Source: Actinomycetota bacterium
Lineage (GTDB): Bacteria; Actinomycetota; Actinomycetes; Actinomycetales; Microbacteriaceae
Length of the DNA: 64,000 bases
NCBI GenBank assembly: GCA_020160915.1
Contig: JAIUPK010000001.1
Location: 62,001-126,000 of the forward strand
Direction of reading: 5' to 3'
Shown: positions 1-7,436 of the stretch, piece after piece
How the letters are laid out: each line of letters opens with the position of its first letter
How positions within the stretch are numbered: position 1 is the stretch's first letter
Notes under the pieces: model-generated
The model's input: the letters and a program-made list of their open reading frames with translations, nothing else
Databases searched by the model: none
What the model was told of the DNA's origin: nothing
Translations under genes and position numbers: made by a program

Positions 1-769
1 GATGGTGGCGAGTTCCGCCGCCTCCGGCACCCGGAGTTTGAGAGCCGCGAGGTCGTCGACACGACTGAAGATCTCCTGCGGCGTTCCATTCATGACGATT
101 CGACCCTGATCAAGAACGATGACGCGGTCGGCGTAGCGCGCCATGACCTCCACCTCGTGCTCGATGACGATCACGGTCATCCCCCGGTCGCGATTGAGCT
201 TCGCGGCCATGTCGAATACTTCCTGCTTGCCGATGGGATCGAGGTTCGACGTCGGCTCGTCCATGATGAGAATCTGGGGCGCCATGGCGAGCACGGCTGC
301 GATGGCGAGACGCTGTTGCTGACCACCGGAGAGCCCGAGAGGCGACCGCTCCTCGAAACCGGCGAGGCCGACGAGCTCCAGAGTCTCGGGGATGATCCGT
401 TTCATGTCCTCGTAGGCAACCCCCGCGTTCTCGAGCCCCAGCGCGACCTCCTCGGCCGCCGACATCTGACTCATCTGGAACTCGGGATTGTCGAACACCA
501 TGCCTACGAGCTTGGACATCTCCCGCACCGGGTAGTCCGAGACGGTGAGGCCGCCCACCGTCACCGTTCCCGTGAGGTCTCCACCCAGCATCGTGGGCAC
601 GACACCGTTGACGCAGAGGCCCATAGTGGTCTTCCCCGCACCATTGAGCCCCAGCACCGCGACGTACTCGCCAGGCATGATGCTGAACGAGATGTCGCGC
701 AGGGCCGGTTCCTCTGTTCCGGGATAGGTGAAGGTCACGTTGTCGAAGGTGATGATTGGTTCTGGCATT
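1..769 (-). CDS. ECF-type ABC transporter ATPase (3' end beyond window)
   Basis: Begins ATG (MPEPIITFDNV) at 769 after the ribosome site AAGGAG and runs off the window edge after 256 codons without a stop. Seen: Walker A GLNGAGKTT near residue 45, Q-loop region VFDNPEFQMSQ, ABC signature LSGGQQQRLAI, Walker B ILIMDEPTSNLDP and H-loop IEHEVEVM. The NPEFQ form of the Q loop is typical of energy-coupling factor ATPases (EcfA/CbiO). It would power uptake through the S component encoded just upstream in the same operon. A second ATPase and the EcfT protein are expected beyond position 1. The substrate is not shown by this protein; the neighbours point to nucleosides. Confidence 0.9.
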
Positions 770-782
770 GCTCTCCTTGAGG

Positions 783-816
783 CTGGGGGTGCCCCCGCGG
801 GCGAGGGCACCCCCAG
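783..816 (-). promoter_or_regulatory. 12-bp GC-rich hairpin between ECF S component and ATPase genes
   Basis: Perfect arms CTGGGGGTGCCC and GGGCACCCCCAG enclose a 10-base loop in the 59-bp gap between the two ECF genes. No T-run follows on the minus strand, and the ribosome site of the ATPase gene lies just after the stem. A partial terminator or mRNA-stabilising stem that sets unequal expression of the two genes is more likely than a full terminator. Confidence 0.6.
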
Positions 817-828
817 GTCAGTTGTGGA

Positions 829-1548
829 TCAGGCGGACGCGCCGGCGTTCAGGGCGAGGAACACGACGATGATGAGCACGCCGACGACGACTCCGGCCAC
901 CGCGAGCAGGACACCCTTGAGCGGGGTGGCCTTCACGATGTCGATGTTCGCCGTCAGTGACTTCGGCAGCGCCTCGATGATCGCCAGAGCGACGAAACCT
1001 CCGATGATCTTGTCTGCAAGCGACGTGAGGATGTTCGACGAGAAGACCGAACCCACCAGGTTCTGCCCCACCGCGAGGAACGTACCGGTGAGCGCATCCG
1101 CGCCGTTGCCGGTCGCGCCACCGAACACCAGGACGATGATCGGGGCAGCCACGATCGTGCAGGCGACCGCAACGATCACGTTCAGCAGGAAGAAGCGCGG
1201 GATCGTGCGACCGAGCTTCCAGGAACGGACGCCGTAGCCCCAGATCAGGGCGCCAACGACGTTCACCAGGGCGAACGGCAGGCTGACCGGACCGCTGATC
1301 AGCGCTGAACCACCGTTGGTGAGGACGCCGACTAGAGCGCCCCACCAGGGTCCGAGCACGATCGCGGAGATCGCGGTGCCGATCATGTCCAGATACACGG
1401 GCAGGCGAAGGGCGCTAGCGATGTATCCGCCAACGATGTTGAGAGCGACGCACACCGGGATGAGCGTCACGATCAACGTCATCGGGAGGTTGTTGCGGTT
1501 GAGTCGGCTGCTCTTCTTCGGAGCGGCCGCTACGGGGGCACTAGTCAT
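829..1548 (-). CDS. ECF transporter S component (substrate-binding membrane protein)
   Basis: The 239-aa, very hydrophobic protein has about five to six membrane segments and no signal peptide. The stretch LDMIGTAISAIVLGPWWGAL matches a pattern I know from ECF S components annotated without a firm substrate. Start is ATG 1548, preceded by AAAGG 7 bases upstream. It follows gntR by 23 bp and precedes the ATPase gene. In the ECF design the S component binds the substrate, while EcfT and the two ATPases supply energy. With nucleoside hydrolase, DeoC and a sugar kinase in the same operon, the substrate is probably a nucleoside, deoxynucleoside or pentose. That is inference; vitamins are the more usual ECF substrates. 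Confidence 0.8.
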   Translation of the reverse strand: MTSAPVAAAPKKSSRLNRNNLPMTLIVTLIPVCVALNIVGGYIASALRLPVYLDMIGTAISAIVLGPWWGALVGVLTNGGSALISGPVSLPFALVNVVGALIWGYGVRSWKLGRTIPRFFLLNVIVAVACTIVAAPIIVLVFGGATGNGADALTGTFLAVGQNLVGSVFSSNILTSLADKIIGGFVALAIIEALPKSLTANIDIVKATPLKGVLLAVAGVVVGVLIIVVFLALNAGASA

Positions 1549-1571
1549 TGCTTTGCCTTTCGGATGGGTTG

Positions 1572-2381
1572 TTATTTCTGCCCGGCGACTCTGCCGGCAG
1601 CGGTGAGGACTTTCGCGTCGTCCCGTTCGGACGACGCACTGCTTGTGCTCTCGTGGAGCGGTTGTCCGCCGGTGGGACCACGGTGCACGTACAGGTTCAT
1701 CACGTCGCTGCGCAACGAGACGATCGAGTACATGACGGGGGTACCGTCGGCGAGGTCGTGCACTTGGGAGAGCACGAGTATGGGGGTGCCTTCCGGCACG
1801 TCGAGCCGCTTCGCAGACGCGAGCGGTGCGGCGAGGGCCTCGATCCGAGCGGTACCGCTCGATACGGGCTGGTTATGGGTCGCCTCGAGCAGTTCGTAAA
1901 TCGAGTTCTCGTAGGCGGCCGGGGTCAGCGGCAGGCCGCGTACCACGGCCAGGTGGTCGACGCTGTCCGCGATGGGAACGCCATCGGCGGTGCGGGTGCG
2001 CCGCACGACCACACACTTCGACCCTTCCGGCAACCGAAGGGCGGCGAGCACGGCCGCGGGAGCGAGCTTCCTCTGCACGCTCAGCCCGGTCGTGCCAGGC
2101 TCCCGCCCGGACGCCCGGATCACCTCACTCACCGAAAGGTTGGTTTCGAGGATCATGCTCACGCTCACGCGGCCCGTACTCCGCACGAACGTGCCGCGGC
2201 CCTGCTCCCTGCTGACAAGTCCTCGTGCCTGCAGGTCCGCCACCGCACCGCGAACTGTTGTTCGACTCACCGAGAACTCGGCCGCCAGCTGGGGCTCGGT
2301 CGGCACGCGCTCGCCCGCGGCATAGATGCCGTTGACGATGCGGCGCTCGAGCTCCTGAGCAACCGACTGAACTCTCAACAT
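1572..2381 (-). CDS. GntR-family transcriptional regulator (HutC/UTRA type)
   Basis: 269 aa. The N-terminal winged helix (residues about 1-68) reads YAAGERVPTEPQLAAEFSVSRTTVRGA and ends LVSREQGRGTFV, the GntR signature. The C-terminal UTRA effector domain (about 85-235) is of the HutC subfamily, which binds small metabolites. It sits between the nucleoside hydrolase and the ECF S component, so it very probably controls this operon in response to a nucleoside or sugar-phosphate. Start ATG 2381 has GAAGG 4 bases upstream. A short palindrome, ATTGA-gcct-TCAAT (2380-2393), overlaps the start and could be an autoregulatory site, but it is weak. Confidence 0.92.
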   Translation of the reverse strand: MLRVQSVAQELERRIVNGIYAAGERVPTEPQLAAEFSVSRTTVRGAVADLQARGLVSREQGRGTFVRSTGRVSVSMILETNLSVSEVIRASGREPGTTGLSVQRKLAPAAVLAALRLPEGSKCVVVRRTRTADGVPIADSVDHLAVVRGLPLTPAAYENSIYELLEATHNQPVSSGTARIEALAAPLASAKRLDVPEGTPILVLSQVHDLADGTPVMYSIVSLRSDVMNLYVHRGPTGGQPLHESTSSASSERDDAKVLTAAGRVAGQK

Positions 2382-2445
2382 TGAGCCTTCAATTCATGTG
2401 ACGAATGGCAAGTGGATACAGCGTGGCGGGCGCCTTAGCGACCGG

Positions 2446-3399
2446 TCAAGGTGAAAACGCATCTGCGAGGAACTGCACGAAGATCTGCGCATCCGCGCGT
2501 TTTGCCACCCGCGCGTTGGCCTGCTCGACCGACCACGGACGGGTGTCAACGAGCATCGCACCGAGGGTGCGCTCCCCTGTGGTCTCGACGTGTACCGGGC
2601 AGGTCAGCATCTCGGTAACGACCTCGGGGTGCAGTAGGTAGGCCACACACAGCGCATCATGGACCGGGGCGGTGAGCTTCGCCGCGTCGGGTGCGTCCGG
2701 GTAGTGACCGATGCGATGGCGGATGAGAGCGCTCGTCCCCCTCGCGCCGGGAGTGCCGATCTGATCGAGGCGGTCGCAGTCCGCGAGGCTGATGGGAGCA
2801 TCATGCGTCGCATCCAGGGGAAGAATCGTGATCTCGCGAATGCCCGAGCTCAGAACCGCCTCAGCGGCCTCAGGGTCAACCCAGAAGTTGAACTCGGCTG
2901 CCGGTGTCACATTCCCCCACCCGATCGATCCGCCCATGATCACCAGTCGCGGGATGCGGCTGGCCAGCTGAGGTGCTGCGGCGAGTGCGGCAGCCACGTT
3001 GGTCAGAGGCCCAACGGCGACGAGTACCACGTCGAGATTGGCGTCGTCAGAGTAGGTATCGATCAAGAACTGCACGGCGTTGGTGCCCTGCACCGTGCTG
3101 ACGGCTGGCGGAAAGTCGAGGTACAGCTGCTGGAACTCCGGATCGTCGCCATTGAGTACCGCTCGGGGAATCGGGAAGTCGGGGCGGACCAACGGTCGGG
3201 GCGCCCCCGCGAACACCGGCACCGAAGATCCGATGTGATCGAGCACTCGCAGCGAGTTCTCCGTCGTGTTGGCCAGAGGAACGTTGCCGTTGACGGTGGT
3301 GACGGCAATCAGGTCGAGCTCGGGATGCAGCGCCGCAGCCATGATGGCCACGGCGTCGTCACTGCCCGTGTCGCAGTCGATGATGAGTCGGATGGTCAT
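2446..3399 (-). CDS. Nucleoside hydrolase (inosine/uridine-preferring family)
   Basis: 317 aa, the usual length. The N-terminus carries DCDTGSDDA (residues 8-16), the calcium-binding aspartate cluster of the family, and VHDALCVAYLLHPEV holds the late His-Asp pair. The enzyme hydrolyses the N-glycosidic bond of nucleosides to a free base plus free pentose. Purine, pyrimidine or deoxy preference cannot be read with confidence. ATG 3399 has AGGA 7 bases upstream, and the gene follows deoC by 12 bp. Because it releases unphosphorylated sugar, it needs the PfkB kinase encoded two genes upstream before DeoC can act. Confidence 0.93.
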   Translation of the reverse strand: MTIRLIIDCDTGSDDAVAIMAAALHPELDLIAVTTVNGNVPLANTTENSLRVLDHIGSSVPVFAGAPRPLVRPDFPIPRAVLNGDDPEFQQLYLDFPPAVSTVQGTNAVQFLIDTYSDDANLDVVLVAVGPLTNVAAALAAAPQLASRIPRLVIMGGSIGWGNVTPAAEFNFWVDPEAAEAVLSSGIREITILPLDATHDAPISLADCDRLDQIGTPGARGTSALIRHRIGHYPDAPDAAKLTAPVHDALCVAYLLHPEVVTEMLTCPVHVETTGERTLGAMLVDTRPWSVEQANARVAKRADAQIFVQFLADAFSP

Positions 3400-3411
3400 G
3401 GTTGGTTCCTG

Positions 3412-4092
3412 TCAGTAACTGGATGTCGCTGCGGTGGCTGAGTCGGACACGATCTGAATTCCGGCGCTCGTTCCCACGAGATCGGCGCCGGCCTCGAGGA
3501 GCGAGCGCACCTGGTCGAGGGACTTGATCGACCCGGAAGCCTTGACCTGTGCGCGTCCCGCTGCGGCATTGACCAGCCAGGCGATGCTTGCGGGGTTGGC
3601 GGTCTCCACGGCGCCGCTGCTCGCGTTCTTCAGATACGCGGCCCCGGCCTCGATGGAGAGCTCGACGGCGACCCGTCGCTCTTCAGGCGTCAGCAGGGGC
3701 AGCTCCAACATCACCTTGATCGGTACGCCCGCCGCATCAACGACTCCGGCAATGTCGTCTCGGAACGCGTCCCACAGGCCGCTCTTGAGCCATCCGATCT
3801 GCACTCCGATGTCGATCTGGTTTGCGCCGAGGCGCACCAGTTCGGCGGCCTCTGCCGCTTTGCCCGCTGAGGTCATGGTTCCCACGATCGGAAAGTCGAG
3901 GGCAGAGGCGGTGAGCACCCCGGTGCCTTCGAGTTCGGCCGAAACGACCGGCACCCAGGAGCCCGGAACCATTGCGGCATTGAATCCCCATTCGATGCAC
4001 TCCCGCGCGTGATCCACCATGCGATCTCGAGTACTGTCCGCCTCGATGAGAGTGTGCTGGATGTGGCGTGCCACAGTTGTCGTGTCGCTCAT
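3412..4092 (-). CDS. DeoC-family deoxyribose-phosphate aldolase, divergent
   Basis: 226 aa, slightly short for the family. The catalytic set is recognisable: Asp94 in QIDIGVQIG, the Schiff-base lysine Lys155 in YLKNASSG and Lys184 in VKASGSI. The usual motif around the Schiff-base lysine is KTSTG; here it is KNASSG, and EVDxV is QIDIG. The chemistry should be retro-aldol cleavage of 2-deoxyribose-5-phosphate to glyceraldehyde-3-phosphate and acetaldehyde. The altered motifs leave room for a related substrate. Its start overlaps the kinase stop in ATGA (4089-4092), so the two are translationally coupled. Confidence 0.82.
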   Translation of the reverse strand: MSDTTTVARHIQHTLIEADSTRDRMVDHARECIEWGFNAAMVPGSWVPVVSAELEGTGVLTASALDFPIVGTMTSAGKAAEAAELVRLGANQIDIGVQIGWLKSGLWDAFRDDIAGVVDAAGVPIKVMLELPLLTPEERRVAVELSIEAGAAYLKNASSGAVETANPASIAWLVNAAAGRAQVKASGSIKSLDQVRSLLEAGADLVGTSAGIQIVSDSATAATSSY

Positions 4093-5021
4093 GGGTAACT
4101 GCGTTCCTCCTGGTGCATCGTCGGTTCACCGAGATCGGAGCGGATGGCAAGCGCCGGGACGACCTCGGCGATTCCCACCGCGTGGGCCCCTGCACGGGCC
4201 GCCCAACGGGCTGCGCCCAGAAGAGGCACCGATTCGGCCACAGCGACGGCGAGCGCCGCCGTGAAGGCATCGCCGGCACCGGTGGTGTCGACAGTGACCG
4301 CCACGGGGTGCGGTGGGATCTCAGTCGCCACACCCGCCTGAACAACGATGGCTCCGCGCGATCCGAGCGTCAGCACAACATCGCATCCGATCACGGTGGA
4401 GAGTTCGATCGCGAGTGAACTCTCGGAGCGTTCGTCATCGTGGCGGATACCCAGTAGCGCTCGGGCCTCGGAGGCGTTCGGTGTGACGATGTCGGCAATG
4501 CCGACAAGGTCACCCATCGGCACGGTCGCCGGAGCCGGATTCAGCAGGCGCGGGGTGCCCTCCTCGGCCGCGATCTCGAGCGCCCGCCGCGCGACACCCC
4601 ACGGCACCTCGAGCGAGACAACGAGCAGTTCGGCATCCCGGATGCGGCTACGGAACCGTTCAACATGACGGGGTTCAAGAAGAGCAAGGGCCCCGGGAGC
4701 GATTGCGATCCGGTTCTCGCCGGTACCGTCCACGAGGATGAACCCCGTCATTGTGGGGGCGGGAGTGACGACAACCGCACCCCAATCAACTCCCTCAGAG
4801 GTCCAGAGGGAGTAGGCGTCGCGTCCCGCGGAGTCGTCACCGACCGAACTGAAGAGCGCGACCGAGTGGCCGAGACGTGCAATCGCTATCGCCTGATTGG
4901 AGCCCTTGCCGCCCGGACCGCTGGCCAGGACACCCCCGGTCACGGTCTCCCCGGCCTCGGGGGCGTGGTCGAGGCGCATCGTCATTCCGATGCCGAAACC
5001 ACCCGCCACTGCGATCATCAT
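4089..5021 (-). CDS. PfkB-family sugar kinase (ribokinase/deoxyribokinase-like)
   Basis: 310 aa from the ATG at 5021 (MMIAVAGGFGIGMTMRLDH). An upstream in-frame start at 5099 exists but adds a non-family extension and crosses the promoter, so I reject it. Seen: GPGGKGSNQAIAIARLG (PfkB signature 1, sugar and lid region) and DTTGAGDAFTAALAV near residue 260 (signature 2: anion hole and catalytic Asp). It phosphorylates a pentose at O5. In this operon the logical substrates are ribose or 2-deoxyribose freed by the nucleoside hydrolase, and coupling to deoC favours deoxyribose. It is the first gene of the operon, behind the 5029-5086 promoter/operator. Confidence 0.88.
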   Translation of the reverse strand: MMIAVAGGFGIGMTMRLDHAPEAGETVTGGVLASGPGGKGSNQAIAIARLGHSVALFSSVGDDSAGRDAYSLWTSEGVDWGAVVVTPAPTMTGFILVDGTGENRIAIAPGALALLEPRHVERFRSRIRDAELLVVSLEVPWGVARRALEIAAEEGTPRLLNPAPATVPMGDLVGIADIVTPNASEARALLGIRHDDERSESSLAIELSTVIGCDVVLTLGSRGAIVVQAGVATEIPPHPVAVTVDTTGAGDAFTAALAVAVAESVPLLGAARWAARAGAHAVGIAEVVPALAIRSDLGEPTMHQEERSYP

Positions 5022-5028
5022 TGACCAT

Positions 5029-5086
5029 CCGAAACACTCGAGTAACCGTTTCGGCGACCATACTGAGCGACAGATCATCACACCAA
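5029..5086 (-). promoter_or_regulatory. Promoter and palindromic operator of the nucleoside operon
   Basis: On the minus strand a -35-like TTGGTG (5081-5086) and a -10-like TATGGT (5057-5062) are 18 bp apart. Just downstream, 5029-5054 is an inverted repeat with perfect 7-bp arms CCGAAAC and GTTTCGG around a 12-bp centre. It would lie at the transcription start, a classic repressor position. The adjacent GntR protein is the obvious candidate binder, although a LacI-type factor would also fit GAAAC/GTTTC arms. Another short palindrome, GCTCA-tg-TGAGC, lies at 5094-5105. Confidence 0.5.
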
Positions 5087-5230
5087 TATCAACGCTCATG
5101 TGAGCACAATTCCGTCCGTGCGCTGCAACTATGCGCAGGCCCGCGGCGAGGCCGGTGACCGTTGATCAGACCTCCCGACGGATCGGCAACGTCGGCGGAC
5201 AGGTCGTGAAATCGCACCCTCGACGCCCAG

Positions 5231-5236
5231 TAGGAT
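5231..5236 (+). promoter_or_regulatory. Leaderless -10 box TAGGAT
   Basis: TAGGAT lies 6 nt before the ATG at 5243, so transcription would start at or next to that ATG. No convincing -35 element is seen. Confidence 0.55.
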
Positions 5237-5242
5237 CTGGAC

Positions 5243-5281
5243 ATGACGAGTTCAAGCTCCTCGGGGATGACCGTTCCGTGA
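5243..5281 (+). CDS. Leaderless 12-codon micro-ORF coupled to the ROK gene
   Basis: ATG 5243 follows TAGGAT by 6 nt and encodes MTSSSSSGMTVP. Its TGA (5279-5281) overlaps the GTG start (5278-5280) of the ROK gene in GTGA, so ribosomes finishing it could restart on the kinase. The peptide also looks like a natural N-terminus, and one missing base between 5267 and 5278 would fuse it to the kinase. A sequencing error or frameshift is therefore the main alternative. Confidence 0.4.
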   Translation: MTSSSSSGMTVP

Positions 5282-6207
5282 GCGGCTGGGTTCTCGCCCT
5301 CGATCTCGGTGGCACCAAAGTCGAAGCCGCGCTCGTGGATGAATCGGGCGCCCTCCTTCCCGGCAGCCGTTTTCGGTCACCGACGGGCCGAGAGTCGACC
5401 AGTGAGCAGCTCGCCGCGAGCGTCGACACGGTCGTGCGCCAGAGTCTGGGCACGCTGCCCGGCGGAGGTGAGCTCCTCGGTGCCGGAATCGGCTCGGCCG
5501 GCCCCATCACTGTCGCGACCGGTCTGGTATCCCCACTCAACCTTCCGAGCTGGCGTGACTATCCCCTCCTCGAGCACGTTCGCGCACTGCTTCCCGGTAT
5601 TCCCGTGACCCTTCGCATGGACGGCGAGTGCATCACCCTCGCCGAGCACTGGGTGGGCGCTGCACAGGGGTCTCAGAATCTCATGGGCATGGTCGTCTCG
5701 ACGGGTATCGGCGGCGGCCTCATCCTGGGAGGGCGCGCCATTGCCGGGCCCACCGGAAACGCCGGGCACATCGGACACCTCGAGGTCGGCGGCTACGACG
5801 ACCCCTGTGCGTGCGGTGGAACCGGATGTGTGGAGGCGATCGCGTCAGGCCCGAAGACAACCGCCTGGGCGCAGAAGCAAGGCTGGTCGGGCAGCACGGG
5901 GGAAGATCTCGCCACAAGCTACAGCGCTGGCGACCCCATCGCGATCGCTGCGGTCACCCGATCCGGAACTGCCATCGGCCAGGCGATAGCCTCCGCTACC
6001 GCGCTCGTCGATCTCGAGCTGGTGGCGATCGGTGGTGGGTTCTCGCACGTATCTCCCGACCTCTTCGACCTGATTCGGCGGGCGATCGACGAGCGGGCCG
6101 CGTTCCCGTTCGTCACCAAGGTCAGGGTGATCCCCTCGGCCCTCTCGGGTGATGGCCCGCTGATCGGAGCGGCCGCGCTCATCCACCGCTCATCGTTGGT
6201 CAGCTAG
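5278..6207 (+). CDS. ROK-family sugar kinase (glucokinase-like)
   Basis: 309 aa from GTG 5278 (VSGWVLALDLGGTKVEAAL). Seen: the ATP/phosphate motif LDLGGTK at the N-terminus, GIGGGLILGGRAIAG, the ROK signature GHIGHLEVGGYDDPCACGGTGCVEA with its CxCGxxGC zinc-binding cysteines, and a catalytic Asp region near LRMDGE. ROK proteins phosphorylate glucose, N-acetylglucosamine, mannose or similar sugars. There is no helix-turn-helix, so this is a kinase and not a ROK repressor. It is divergent from the nucleoside operon, and its 3' end overlaps the convergent MFS gene by 4 bp. Sugar specificity is not determined. Confidence 0.88.
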   Translation: MSGWVLALDLGGTKVEAALVDESGALLPGSRFRSPTGRESTSEQLAASVDTVVRQSLGTLPGGGELLGAGIGSAGPITVATGLVSPLNLPSWRDYPLLEHVRALLPGIPVTLRMDGECITLAEHWVGAAQGSQNLMGMVVSTGIGGGLILGGRAIAGPTGNAGHIGHLEVGGYDDPCACGGTGCVEAIASGPKTTAWAQKQGWSGSTGEDLATSYSAGDPIAIAAVTRSGTAIGQAIASATALVDLELVAIGGGFSHVSPDLFDLIRRAIDERAAFPFVTKVRVIPSALSGDGPLIGAAALIHRSSLVS

Positions 6208-7436
6208 GCGCGTCGCGCCAGATCGTCTTCGACCATTCGAGGCCGCGCCAGCACGACTGCCGGGATGAGGGCGACCAGCACGAGACCGATCAGGAAGATC
6301 AGGGGCACGACCCACGAGCCCGTCAGGTCATGGATGAACCCCAAGGTCAACGGACCCAAGGCGGCCGCTCCGTAGCCGATGCTCTGCACGAATCCGCTCA
6401 GAGCGACGGATGCCTCGTGCGTGCGGGTGCGCAGGTTGATCAGCGTGAGTGTCAGCGGGAAGACGATCGGGCCACTGCCGATGAGCAGCACCCAGAGCCA
6501 CGTCGCCTGTGCGGGGGCGACGAGCATCCCGAGATAGCCAGTGACGAAGAACGCGACGCCCAACGCCAGCATCCACCCCACATTGCGCACTCTCACCGCG
6601 ATCAGCGGCACGACCAGGGCGAACGGCAGGCCCATGATCGCGAACAGCGCGAGCAGACCGCCCGCCTCAGTCGCGCCCAGGGTCGTGAGATCGGTGATGA
6701 TCGCGGGCAACCACGCGAACATCGCGTAGACGTTGAAGCTCGGTACCGCGAACGCGATCGTGATCGCCCAGGCCACCGGCGAACGCCACATCCTGCCGAC
6801 CAGCTGGGGCGCCGCCTCCTCGACCAGACCGTCGTTCGCCGAGGCGCGATCGTCGGCTCGGCGTCTGAGCCACAGGAAGAACCAGGGCGCGGCGGCCGCA
6901 ACCGCGACGAGCCCCCAGATCCCCAGCGATACCCGCCAGCTGGTGGCCTCGGCGATCGGCGCCGCCACCAGCGGCGGAATCGCAGCCCCGATCGCCATGA
7001 GCGTGGCGTAGGTGGCCGTCATGAGGCCGATGCGGTCGGGGAAGTATCGCTTGATGACCGGCGGCAGCAGGATGTTCCCAAAACCCATGCCCGCGAGAAG
7101 CACCACGCTTCCGGCCACCAGGGTGGCGTAGTCTCCGGCACTCGCGCGCAGAATGCCGCCCGCGACCATAGCCGCACAGGCAGCGGCGAGCGTCGCCTCG
7201 AGTCCGAGCCGTCGCGCGACCGCCGGGGCCACGATGCCCGACGCCGCGAATGCGAGCGGAGGAAGCATGCCCAGAAAGCCGATTCCCAGGTTGCCCAAGG
7301 GGATGTCCCGCGAGATCACCGCGTAGATCGGAGACACAGCGGCAACGGCGGTGCGCAGGTTGACGGCGAGAAGCACGATGCCCACGAACGCGAGCGAGCG
7401 CCCCGCCCAGAGTGGGCGGTTCGCGGCTGCGGTCAC
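6204..7436 (-). CDS. MFS transporter, CynX/NimT-like
   Basis: 410 aa with 12 predicted membrane helices in two halves. The N-terminus reads LLAVNLRTAVAAVSPIYAVISRDI, the pattern of the cyanate/nitroimidazole-type MFS subfamily (NLRxxxxxxxP). The GTG start (7436) overlaps the ribF stop in GTGA, so it is the last gene of the truB-ribF operon. The substrate is unknown; CynX is associated with cyanate and NimT with nitroimidazoles, but many relatives are uncharacterised. The link to riboflavin metabolism is positional only. Confidence 0.85.
   Translation of the reverse strand: MTAAANRPLWAGRSLAFVGIVLLAVNLRTAVAAVSPIYAVISRDIPLGNLGIGFLGMLPPLAFAASGIVAPAVARRLGLEATLAAACAAMVAGGILRASAGDYATLVAGSVVLLAGMGFGNILLPPVIKRYFPDRIGLMTATYATLMAIGAAIPPLVAAPIAEATSWRVSLGIWGLVAVAAAAPWFFLWLRRRADDRASANDGLVEEAAPQLVGRMWRSPVAWAITIAFAVPSFNVYAMFAWLPAIITDLTTLGATEAGGLLALFAIMGLPFALVVPLIAVRVRNVGWMLALGVAFFVTGYLGMLVAPAQATWLWVLLIGSGPIVFPLTLTLINLRTRTHEASVALSGFVQSIGYGAAALGPLTLGFIHDLTGSWVVPLIFLIGLVLVALIPAVVLARPRMVEDDLARRA

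Noticed and set aside
5022-5099. Earlier start for the PfkB kinase at 5099
   Set aside because: It would place the promoter and palindrome inside the coding region and add residues unlike the family.
5094-5106. lac-operator-like GCTCATGTGAGCAC
   Set aside because: Only a 5-bp-arm palindrome and away from the promoter; the likeness to E. coli sites is probably chance.
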